From an uncultured Oscillospiraceae bacterium (GTDB lineage: Bacteria > Bacillota > Clostridia > Oscillospirales > Oscillospiraceae), in the NCBI GenBank assembly GCA_958426425.1, contig CATZYY010000151.1, positions 1-5,815 on the forward strand: a stretch of DNA of 5,815 nt, read 5' to 3'. Numbering within the stretch: position 1 is the first letter of the stretch; every line of letters begins with the position of its first letter. The notes beneath the pieces were generated by a model. That model was given only the letters and a program-made list of their open reading frames with translations. It ran no database searches and had not been told where the DNA came from. The translations under genes were made by a program, and so were the position numbers. Below, piece after piece: positions 1 to 4,351 of the stretch.

Positions 1-346
1 GGTCCACGCGGGTGCGCATGGTCTTGAAGTTGGTCATCATGCCGCCCAGCCAACGAGCGTTGACATAGTACTGACCGCAGCGGGTAGCCTCCTCGCGGAT
101 GGCTTCCTGGGCCTGCTTCTTGGTGCCCACGAACAGCAGGGACTGACCGCTCTCAGACAGCTGACGGACGAAGTTGTAGGCCTCCTCCAGCTTGCGGACG
201 GTCTTCTGCAGGTCCACAATGTAGATGCCGTTGCGCTCGGTGTAGATATAGGGAGCCATCTTGGGGTTCCAACGACGGGTCTGGTGACCGAAGTGGACGC
301 CCGCCTCCAGCAGGGCCTTCATGGATACAACGCTAGAATTTGCCAT
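1..346 (-). CDS. rpsB: 30S ribosomal protein S2, N-terminal 115 residues (gene runs off the left edge)
   Basis: Encodes ribosomal protein S2, a component of the small-subunit head/body junction needed for binding of S1 or its equivalents. The translation begins MANSSVVSMKALLEAGVHFG and continues with HQTRRWNPKM, IYTERNGIYIVDLQKT and LLFVGTKKQAQEAI, then ends near ARWLGGMMTNFKTM; these are hallmark S2 segments. The visible part is about 115 of the usual 230-260 residues. The ATG at 346-344 is preceded by GGAGGA (357-362) with a 10-nt gap, so the start is firm. It is transcribed leftward from its own promoter (460-488); in most bacteria tsf (EF-Ts) follows, but that would lie outside this window. 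Family assignment is certain; only the 3' end is missing. Confidence 0.98.
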   Translation of the reverse strand, partial: MANSSVVSMKALLEAGVHFGHQTRRWNPKMAPYIYTERNGIYIVDLQKTVRKLEEAYNFVRQLSESGQSLLFVGTKKQAQEAIREEATRCGQYYVNARWLGGMMTNFKTMRTRVD

Positions 347-453
347 AGTGTTTTGTTCCTCCAAATCTGATTTAGTTGTTACCTCTAGCCGTTTCCTCCC
401 CTCTGCCAACCCGTGTGGGGCACAGACAGAGAGTCCGCGGCTATGCGGAATGC
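347..453 (-). promoter_or_regulatory. rpsB 5' leader with small hairpins
   Basis: About 107 nt separate the predicted transcription start (near 453) from the rpsB ATG. The leader contains a TCCGC / GCGGA hairpin with a 6-nt loop (434-449) and a weaker second structure built from CTCTG / CAGAG with an inner TGTG / CACA stem (roughly 402-431). S2 is known to autoregulate through its mRNA leader in enterobacteria; whether this leader does so is inference. I do not recognise a named Rfam leader here. Confidence 0.4.
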
Positions 454-459
454 TGAAAT

Positions 460-488
460 ATAATACCACAAGGGCAGGCCGGATGCAA
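460..488 (-). promoter_or_regulatory. SigA-type promoter of rpsB
   Basis: On the minus strand TTGCAT (488-483) is followed by exactly 17 bases and TATTAT (465-460). The -35 matches TTGACA at 4 of 6 positions and the -10 matches TATAAT at 5 of 6, with optimal spacing. Runs of A and T (491-517) sit immediately upstream of the -35 and could act as an UP element. It is the only good promoter between rpsB and the terminator at 626-657, so it most likely drives rpsB. Confidence 0.8.
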
Positions 489-490
489 GT

Positions 491-542
491 ATTTTTTCCC
501 AAAAATCCGGAAAAAATCCTGGAAACGGCAGACTTTTTTCCG
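491..542. repeat. Phased A/T tracts and inverted repeats upstream of the rpsB promoter
   Basis: T6 (492-497), A5 (501-505), A6 (511-516) and T6 (534-539) recur at roughly helical-turn spacing. ATTTTTTCC (491-499) is the inverse complement of GGAAAAAAT (509-517), and CGGAAAAAA (508-516) is the inverse complement of TTTTTTCCG (534-542). The block begins two bases upstream of the rpsB -35. Intrinsic curvature or an UP element is the simplest reading; this is inference from sequence only. Confidence 0.5.
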
Positions 543-625
543 TCCTCCGGTGGCCATGCCCGGCCTGTCCCCCGCTCCGCCCCGGACAGTGTCCGTCTCA
601 GAGGAAAAAAGAGCGGCGGAACCGG

Positions 626-657
626 AAAAAGCAGCCGCCCCCGGCGGCTGCTTTTTT
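626..657 (-). terminator. Rho-independent terminator downstream of ylmC (bidirectional)
   Basis: A perfect 9-bp stem GCAGCCGCC / GGCGGCTGC (631-639 with 643-651) with a 3-nt loop is flanked by A5 (626-630) and T6 (652-657), so it has a U-run in either direction. The only gene reading into it is ylmC on the minus strand, whose stop is 37 nt upstream. It also insulates rpsB from leftward read-through. Confidence 0.88.
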
Positions 658-693
658 CTGCGGAACGGCGCCTCCCGGCCTCCATTTCACCGC

Positions 694-978
694 TCAGTAC
701 CGGCGGCGCCTGCGCCGGTCCGGCGGCGGCTGCCGGGGCTGAATGGGCTTGTCGATGAGGATGATGTCGTCCCCGATCCGCTGGATGCACTCCCAGGGGA
801 TGTAGTACTCCTCCCGGGGGCCGAAGATGCCGAAGAAGCGGCAGGGGCCGTAGACCACCACGGCGGCCACCCGGCCCTCCGGCACACACACCTCCACGTC
901 CGACACGCAGCCCAGGCGGCAGCCGTCGCAGATGTTGATGACCTCCTTGCACCTGAGGTCCCGAATCCTGCACTGCAT
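694..978 (-). CDS. ylmC: YlmC/YmxH-family PRC-barrel sporulation-associated protein
   Basis: A 94-residue protein of the YlmC/YmxH family (PRC-barrel fold), widely conserved in spore formers and usually found beside sporulation sigma genes; its biochemical role is not known to me. The diagnostic segments are RDLRCKEVINICDGCRLG (residues 6-23), VSDVEV, VVVYGPCRFFGIFG and the barrel end YIPWECIQRIGDDIILI (about 59-75). It is Cys-rich (residues 3, 10, 17, 20, 24, 30, 46 and 63), as seen in clostridial members. The C-terminal extension ends in six consecutive arginines and Tyr, making it longer than the roughly 80-residue Bacillus YlmC. The ATG at 978 has AAGGGGGTG five bases upstream. It is divergent from sigG and ends in the terminator at 626-657. 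Its promoter is unclear: the dyad at 1068-1099 is the best candidate. Confidence 0.9.
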   Translation of the reverse strand: MQCRIRDLRCKEVINICDGCRLGCVSDVEVCVPEGRVAAVVVYGPCRFFGIFGPREEYYIPWECIQRIGDDIILIDKPIQPRQPPPDRRRRRRY

Positions 979-1067
979 GGCCGCACCCCCTTCCCTTTTC
1001 CCAGCCTATGCATCGGCGGGGCCGTCCCAGTACCGTTCTCCTTGTCCCGGAATGCGACAAAAGCTCC

Positions 1068-1099
1068 CAGTATAGGAACCGGCGGCGGTGCCCATACTG
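1068..1099. promoter_or_regulatory. Putative forespore (SigG/SigF-type) promoter dyad between ylmC and sigG
   Basis: On the plus strand GTATA (1070-1074), 18 bases, then CATACTG (1093-1099) fits the SigG consensus as I remember it (GHATR-N18-CATXHTA) with one mismatch at the last -10 base. Transcription would start near 1106, giving a short leader before the sigG ribosome site at 1121. The element is a near-perfect dyad: CAGTATAGG (1068-1076) against CCCATACTG (1091-1099), 8 of 9 pairs with a 14-nt spacer. The minus strand therefore reads GTATG-N18-TATACTG, a weaker version pointing at ylmC. SigG autoregulation from a SigF/SigG promoter is established in Bacillus; its use here is inference. 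Confidence 0.5.
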
Positions 1100-1120
1100 A
1101 CCGATGAAGTTTCAGGTGCT

Positions 1121-1127
1121 GAGGAGG
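1121..1127 (+). promoter_or_regulatory. Ribosome-binding site that decides the sigG start
   Basis: GAGGAGG lies nine bases before the ATG at 1137. The upstream in-frame ATG at 1104 has no Shine-Dalgarno match and sits on the expected transcription start of the forespore promoter, so 1137 is preferred. Confidence 0.8.
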
Positions 1128-1136
1128 CCGCGTTTG

Positions 1137-1907
1137 ATGCAGGGAAAAGTGGAGATCGCCGGGGTCAACACCGCAAAGCTCAAGGTGCTGAAAAACGACG
1201 AGACCATGGCGCTGCTGCGCCGGGTAAAAGAGGGCGACCAGGAGGCCCGGCGACAGCTGATCGAGGGGAACCTGCGGCTGGTGCTGTCGGTGATTCAGCG
1301 GTTTTCCAGCCGGGGCGAGAACGCCGACGACCTGTTTCAGGTGGGCTGTGTAGGTCTCATCAAGGCCATTGACAACTTTGACATCAACCAGCCGGTGCGC
1401 TTTTCCACCTACGGCGTGCCCATGATTATCGGCGAGATCCGCCGGTATCTGCGCGACAACAGCGCCATCCGGGTCTCCCGGTCCATGCGGGACACGGCCT
1501 ACCGGGTCCTCCAGGTCCGGGACAAATTCCTCTCGGAAAACCAGCGGGAGCCAACGGTGGAGCAGATCGCCAAGGAGCTGGATATCCCCCGGGAGGAGGT
1601 GGTGTTCGCCATGGACGCCATCGTGGACCCGGTGTCTCTGTACGAGCCGGTATATGACCACGGCGGCGACGCCATCTGCGTCATGGACCAGGTCAGCGAC
1701 AACCGCAACACCGATGAGAACTGGACGGATCTGATTGCATTGAAGGAGGCCATGAAAAAGCTGGACGACCGGGAGCGGCGGATTCTCTCCCTGCGGTTTT
1801 ACGAGGGCAAGACCCAGATGGAGGTCAGCGCCGAGGTGGGCATCTCCCAGGCCCAGGTGAGCCGCCTGGAGAAGGGCGCCATCAACACCATCAAAAAACA
1901 CCTGTAA
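1137..1907 (+). CDS. sigG: RNA polymerase sporulation sigma factor SigG (late forespore)
   Basis: Sigma-70 family factor that directs late gene expression in the engulfed forespore. With the ATG at 1137 the product is 256 residues (Bacillus SigG is 260) and begins MQGKVEIAGVNTAKL, aligning with the SigG-specific VEICGVDTSKL. Region 2 is residues about 45-112, including DDLFQVGCVGLIKAIDNFD and FSTYGVPMIIGEIRRYLRD. Region 3 contains REPTVEQIAKELDIP. The SigG-like PVSLYEPVYDHGGD stretch precedes region 4, whose helix-turn-helix is KTQMEVSAEVGISQAQVSRL (225-244). Starting at 1104 would add 11 residues foreign to the family. Residue 43 is Glu where Bacillus SigG has Asn45, the position tied to CsfB/Gin anti-sigma sensitivity. 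sigE, the usual neighbour, is not adjacent. Expression probably comes from the dyad promoter and ends at 1999-2036. Confidence 0.97.
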   Translation: MQGKVEIAGVNTAKLKVLKNDETMALLRRVKEGDQEARRQLIEGNLRLVLSVIQRFSSRGENADDLFQVGCVGLIKAIDNFDINQPVRFSTYGVPMIIGEIRRYLRDNSAIRVSRSMRDTAYRVLQVRDKFLSENQREPTVEQIAKELDIPREEVVFAMDAIVDPVSLYEPVYDHGGDAICVMDQVSDNRNTDENWTDLIALKEAMKKLDDRERRILSLRFYEGKTQMEVSAEVGISQAQVSRLEKGAINTIKKHL

Positions 1908-1913
1908 CGACGG

Positions 1914-1969
1914 GTGCTTGGGGGCAAAGGGTGCCTCCCTTTCCCCCCATTCGGGCCCGCCGGAAGCAC
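1914..1969 (+). other. Structured sigG 3' untranslated region
   Basis: Seven bases after the sigG stop, GTGCTT (1914-1919) can pair with AAGCAC (1964-1969). This encloses a strong hairpin GGGGG-c-AAAGGG / CCCTTT-CCCCC (1920-1947, 5-nt loop, one bulged C) and a self-complementary GGGCCC. There is no U-run, so it is not an intrinsic terminator in itself. It might stabilise the transcript or slow polymerase before the terminator; the function is unknown. Confidence 0.4.
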
Positions 1970-1998
1970 GTCCCCGGCGGCAGGTCGCTCCGGAACGC

Positions 1999-2036
1999 AA
2001 ACAGGCCTCCGCCTGCAATAGGCGGAGGCCTGTTTT
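1999..2036 (+). terminator. Rho-independent terminator of sigG, shared with convergent xerD
   Basis: A perfect stem of 14 bp (2001-2014 with 2020-2033), extendable to 16 with flanking A-T pairs, has loop GCAAT and is followed by TTTT then C on the plus strand. On the minus strand the T-run is only three bases, so it is stronger for sigG than for xerD. The right arm ends two bases before the xerD stop codon (2038-2040), so one hairpin serves two convergent genes. Confidence 0.88.
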
Positions 2037-2037
2037 C

Positions 2038-2925
2038 TCATGCCCGGGGATGGGCCTTTTGATACACGTCCTTCAGCTGCCGCTTGACCACATGGGTGTA
2101 GATCTGGGTGGAGGAGATATCGGCGTGGCCCAGCATCTCCTGAATGGAGCGCAGGTCCGCGCCGTTTTCCAGCAGGTGGACGGCAAAGGAGTGGCGCAGG
2201 GTGTGGGGGGTGATGTCCTTCTGAATCCCGGCCTTCTCCTGATAGTGCTTGATGATCTTCCAGAAGCCCTGACGGCTCATGCGCTCGCCGTTCATGTTGA
2301 CGAACAGGGCGGTCTCGCCGCTGTCGGCGATCAGCTGGGGGCGAATGTCCCGGACGTAATCTCCGATGGCCTTGACGGCGGTATGGTACAGGGGGATGAT
2401 CCGCTCCTTGCCCTTGCTTGCGCAGCGAAGGAATCCGGCGGCCAAATTCAGGTCCTCCACATCCAGGGAAATCAGCTCGCTGACCCGGATGCCGGTGGCG
2501 TACAGCAGCTCCAGCATGGCATGGTCCCGGAAACCCTTGGCATCCACGCACTGGGGCTGCTCCAGGAAGGTCTCCACCTCCTTGGCGGTGAGGATCTCCG
2601 GGTATTTCCGCTCCGCCCGTTCAGCGGTGATGCCCTTGGCGGGGTTGGCCGCTAAGGTGCCGCTGGTGACCAGATAATTGTAAAAGGATTTGACTGAGGC
2701 CAAAAAGCGGGTAATGGAGGCGGCGGACTTGCCTCGCCCCTGCATCCAGCTCATATAGCTCTGGACCATCTCCGGCTGCGCCTGAGGCAGGTCGCAGTCC
2801 TGATAGTCCCGCAGATACTCCGAAAACTGGGTCACATCCCGCAGATAGGAACTGACAGTATTCTGGGAGGCGTGCTTTTCTCCCGTCAGATAGGCGCCGT
2901 ACTCGGCGATATAATCGGCAGCCAG
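2038..2925 (-). CDS. xerD: Tyrosine recombinase XerD, with a probable CTG start
   Basis: Site-specific tyrosine recombinase resolving chromosome dimers at dif with XerC. Counting from a CTG at 2925 gives 295 residues, the family norm (296-298). The N-terminal core-binding domain (about 1-105) includes YIAEYGAYL and HASQNTVSSYLRDV; the catalytic domain has R147 (ATGIRVSEL), K171 (SKGKERIIP), H241 and R244 (HTLRH), H267 (GHADISS) and Y276 (TQIYTHV), within three positions of the E. coli XerD numbers I remember. The ending KDVYQKAHPRA is XerD-like. No ATG, GTG or TTG exists between the spoIIM stop (2950-2952) and a GTG at 2835; the GTG would give 265 residues and cut off the first helix of the DNA-binding domain. 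AAGGGGGAG sits six bases before the CTG. Linkage to spoIIM matches Bacillus ripX. Annotation pipelines may report the shorter 2038-2835 form. Confidence 0.88.
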   Translation of the reverse strand: MAADYIAEYGAYLTGEKHASQNTVSSYLRDVTQFSEYLRDYQDCDLPQAQPEMVQSYMSWMQGRGKSAASITRFLASVKSFYNYLVTSGTLAANPAKGITAERAERKYPEILTAKEVETFLEQPQCVDAKGFRDHAMLELLYATGIRVSELISLDVEDLNLAAGFLRCASKGKERIIPLYHTAVKAIGDYVRDIRPQLIADSGETALFVNMNGERMSRQGFWKIIKHYQEKAGIQKDITPHTLRHSFAVHLLENGADLRSIQEMLGHADISSTQIYTHVVKRQLKDVYQKAHPRA

Positions 2926-2931
2926 AACGCT

Positions 2932-2940
2932 CTCCCCCTT
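2932..2940 (-). promoter_or_regulatory. Ribosome-binding site supporting the CTG start of xerD
   Basis: AAGGGGGAG on the minus strand matches the AAGGAGGTG ideal at 7 of 9 positions and lies six bases before the CTG at 2925-2923. A near-identical AAGGGGGTG serves ylmC in this window. No comparable site precedes the GTG at 2835, where the upstream bases read CTATCTGCGGGAT. Confidence 0.6.
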
Positions 2941-2949
2941 TTCTCTGGT

Positions 2950-3579
2950 CTATAAAATCCGCTCCAGCATCATTCCCAGCAGCGCCGGAGACAGCAGCAT
3001 TTCTGCGCACACACCCGCCAGCAGCGCCGCCGCGCTGAGGCCCAGCCGCAGCCAGCAGCCCCGGTCATAGGTCACCGGAGCGCAGCGCCGTCCTCTCCCA
3101 AAGGACACGGACGCCAAAGCCGCAGAGGTCCCCCAGGAGGGCACCGCCAACAGAAAGTAACAAGGCACCGTCACCGCGCACCGGAGGCCGAACACTGCCA
3201 GAGCCAATAACACCCCGTCGGCGCCGAAGGCCGCCGTGAAGCAGCACACGGAGAAGGACAAAAAGAACCCATAGGCCACCGTAACCAAGGGCAGCACCAC
3301 CACCCCGATGGAGGCAAAGCCCAGCACAAACGCCAGCAGCGGGTAGCGGAAATAAATCACCACCGCGGACAGCGCCGCGGCAGCAGACCATCCAGACTGT
3401 CCGCCCAGGCGGACATAGTCCTCCAGATACCTGTTCAGTTCCGCCCCGGTCTCGGCCGGCACCCGCCCCGCCAAAACCTGTCCAAAAATGATGCCGGCCA
3501 AAAAGCAAAGGCCCAGCAGGAGCAGGCGAGGCAGAGAGTGTACCGGAGACAGGGGGCGCTTGATCCGTTCATTTCCCAT
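2950..3579 (-). CDS. spoIIM: Stage II sporulation protein M (SpoIIM), engulfment membrane protein
   Basis: A 209-residue integral membrane protein of the SpoIIM/DUF95 family (Bacillus SpoIIM is about 214). In Bacillus SpoIIM joins SpoIID and SpoIIP in the peptidoglycan-remodelling engulfment complex. Membrane segments are visible at about residues 17-38, 64-80, 81-103, 104-118, 122-146 and 178-205. The soluble loop after the first segment carries ETGAELNRYLEDYVRLGG. I chose ATG 3579 because GAGGTGAGG lies upstream at good spacing; a TTG one codon earlier (3582) is possible. The gene is in the same reading frame as xerD, separated by a single TAG (2952-2950), and the two probably share a transcript. 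The name rests on size, topology, overall resemblance and the spoIIM-xerD synteny rather than on a catalytic motif. Confidence 0.88.
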   Translation of the reverse strand: MGNERIKRPLSPVHSLPRLLLLGLCFLAGIIFGQVLAGRVPAETGAELNRYLEDYVRLGGQSGWSAAAALSAVVIYFRYPLLAFVLGFASIGVVVLPLVTVAYGFFLSFSVCCFTAAFGADGVLLALAVFGLRCAVTVPCYFLLAVPSWGTSAALASVSFGRGRRCAPVTYDRGCWLRLGLSAAALLAGVCAEMLLSPALLGMMLERIL

Positions 3580-3632
3580 CAATCCGCCTCACCTCGCTTC
3601 ATTCTATGAGACAGGCGGCGGATTTATGAAGT

Positions 3633-3646
3633 GGTTAACGTAAACC
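3633..3646. repeat. Near-palindrome GGTTAACGTAAACC in the spoIIM leader/promoter
   Basis: GGTTAACGTAAACC is a 14-bp palindrome with one mismatched pair and shares the GTTAAC core with the tandem repeats at 3732-3759. Its right-hand part overlaps the possible SigE -10 (3637-3644) and lies just downstream of the SigA-type start. This makes it a candidate operator; no regulator can be named. Confidence 0.35.
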
Positions 3647-3665
3647 TTGCTTTGTTTTAATATAG
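3637..3665 (-). promoter_or_regulatory. Possible SigE-type promoter of spoIIM (weak)
   Basis: On the minus strand CTATATT (3665-3659), 14 bases, then TTTACGTT (3644-3637) resembles the SigE pattern GHATATT-N14-CATACAHT: 6 of 7 in the -35 but only 5 of 8 in the -10. spoIIM is SigE-dependent in Bacillus, which is why I looked. It overlaps the better SigA-like promoter, so the two would be mutually exclusive. Confidence 0.3.
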
Positions 3666-3687
3666 TGCAAATCCCCTGATTTTTCAA
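3659..3687 (-). promoter_or_regulatory. SigA-type promoter of spoIIM-xerD
   Basis: On the minus strand TTGAAA (3687-3682), 17 bases, then TATATT (3664-3659) gives 4 of 6 and 5 of 6 matches at ideal spacing in a locally AT-rich stretch. Transcription would start near 3652, leaving a leader of about 72 nt. An imperfect inverted repeat GCAAAT (3667-3672) / ATTTGC (3691-3696) brackets the -35 region. A vegetative promoter makes sense for xerD, which is needed in every cell cycle. Confidence 0.7.
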
Positions 3688-3731
3688 GGAATTTGCTGGA
3701 AATTTCACTTTTTTGTAATTTATGACAAAAT

Positions 3732-3759
3732 GTTATGTTAACTACGTTATGTTAACTAT
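3732..3759. repeat. Tandem 14-bp direct repeat GTTATGTTAACTAY
   Basis: Two adjacent copies, GTTATGTTAACTAC (3732-3745) and GTTATGTTAACTAT (3746-3759), agree at 13 of 14 positions. Each contains the internal inverted repeat GTTA-TGT-TAAC. They lie 45 bp upstream of the -35 of the spoIIM-xerD promoter. Each also contains TTATGTTAACT, which differs by one base from the XerD arm of E. coli dif (TTATGTTAAAT) as I remember it. An activator or repressor operator is the plain explanation; a recombinase-binding role is speculative. Confidence 0.7.
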
Positions 3760-3776
3760 AGCAACGGCGTGCGAAA

Positions 3777-3873
3777 TGGCCTCCCCCGAGCAACCGGGGA
3801 AGGCCAACATCTTGTAGACATAACGCCTATGGCGCCCTATATTTGCCGCCGGCGGGAAGTCCCGTGGGGCGCC
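3777..3873. other. Structured GC-rich intergenic segment of unknown function
   Basis: Two compact structures stand side by side. The first is a 13-pair hairpin with a 4-nt loop (3777-3806), TGGCCT... pairing with ...AGGCCA, without a U-run on either strand. The second is bounded by GGCGCCC (3831-3837) and GGGCGCC (3867-3873) and encloses the self-complementary CCGCCGGCGG (3846-3855) and a small CGGG / CCCG stem. No protein-coding pattern covers the segment. It could be a 3' end structure of the tgt-yajC cluster, a far-upstream leader, or a small RNA. I recognise no known riboswitch class. Together with the AT-rich 3600-3770 stretch it fills the gap of about 360 bp between spoIIM and the TIGR04086 gene. 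Confidence 0.4.
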
Positions 3874-3893
3874 CGCTCTCCCCTCCCCTTTCC

Positions 3894-3928
3894 AGAGAAA
3901 AGAAGGGACACCGCCAAATTTTCGGTGT
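3894..3928 (-). terminator. Weak candidate terminator of the tgt-yajC-TIGR04086 cluster
   Basis: On the minus strand, 15 nt after the TIGR04086 stop, a 6-bp stem ACACCG / CGGTGT (3908-3913 with 3923-3928, 9-nt loop) is followed by CCC and the T-rich TTCTTTTCTCT (down to 3894). The stem is short and the T-run is interrupted, so termination may be inefficient or completed by the hairpin at 3777-3806. Confidence 0.4.
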
Positions 3929-3943
3929 TTTGCACAAGACACC

Positions 3944-4351
3944 TCACTTGCGCCGCTGCCGTTTTCGGGTCCGCTTTCCCCCCTTCCGGCCCAACAGACC
4001 GCCCAGGAGCCCGCCGCCCAGGGCGCACAGCAGCACCACACCGCCCCGGCCGGTCCAGTCCACCTGCTGCCAGCAAAGAAGGCCCACTGCCGCCAGCACC
4101 GCCGCCATGGCGGCGCCGCAGGCAAGGCCGCTGATCAGCGTCCCCCAGGGGCACCGGGCGGCGCAGTACAGCGCTCCGATCAGGGCTCCCAGAGCGCAGG
4201 CTGCCGCCACCGCCGGGAAGGTTCGCTCCTCCGGCAGTACCCCCTTCACCGCCAGCAGTGCCAGCAGCGGCTGGGACAGCAGATCCACACCCAGGGCAAG
4301 ACCCAGCCCCCGGACCAGCGGCATCCAGGCCGCACCCTTCCCTTTCGCCAT
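3944..4351 (-). CDS. TIGR04086-family (YrzE-like) small membrane protein next to yajC
   Basis: A 135-residue hydrophobic protein with four predicted membrane segments at about 14-34, 46-66, 70-93 and 104-121, then a strongly basic tail (residues 122-135: 9 Lys/Arg of 14). Size, four-helix topology and position directly after yajC match the TIGR04086/YrzE family, which neighbours yajC in Firmicutes; no function is known. Motif conservation is too low for me to be more definite. The ATG at 4351 has GGGAGG eight bases upstream (4360-4365), but that site is inside the 3' arm of a terminator-like hairpin. An in-frame ATG at 4324 (residue 10), with AAGGG ten bases upstream, is a plausible alternative start outside the hairpin. 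The gene probably depends on read-through from the yajC promoter. Confidence 0.78.
   Translation of the reverse strand: MAKGKGAAWMPLVRGLGLALGVDLLSQPLLALLAVKGVLPEERTFPAVAAACALGALIGALYCAARCPWGTLISGLACGAAMAAVLAAVGLLCWQQVDWTGRGGVVLLCALGGGLLGGLLGRKGGKRTRKRQRRK

Noticed and set aside
1042..1060. TTGTC / GACAA inverted repeat as an operator in the sigG upstream region
   Set aside because: Five-base arms with a 9-nt spacer are expected by chance in a region this size, and no known regulator site matches.
1104..1136. Earlier ATG for sigG at 1104
   Set aside because: It adds 11 residues not seen in SigG, has no ribosome site, and would sit at the expected transcription start. The GAGGAGG site points to 1137.
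687..2018. A 443-codon open frame on the minus strand covering ylmC and antisense to sigG
   Set aside because: It is antisense to an unmistakable SigG and overlaps YlmC in another frame. Its product is rich in His, Leu and Gly without any recognisable domain, which is typical of antisense frames in GC-rich genes.
1799..2655. Long frames overlapping xerD on both strands (1799-2551 minus, 1918-2655 plus)
   Set aside because: They overlap the well-supported XerD reading frame with all its catalytic residues and show no family features.
2835..2835. GTG at 2835 as the true xerD start
   Set aside because: It would remove 30 conserved N-terminal residues, has no Shine-Dalgarno site, and gives a protein about 30 residues short of the family length. 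It remains possible in automatic annotation.
3730..3757. A canonical dif site at the tandem repeats
   Set aside because: A full 28-bp reading (11 + 6 + 11) gives no acceptable XerC arm for either repeat, and the two good arms are in direct rather than inverted orientation.
3742..3813. A short frame ending MLAFPGCSGEAISHAVAIVNIT as a possible small peptide gene
   Set aside because: There is no ribosome site, the frame runs through a strong hairpin and the tandem repeats, and its upstream extension is antisense-like noise over the TIGR04086 gene.
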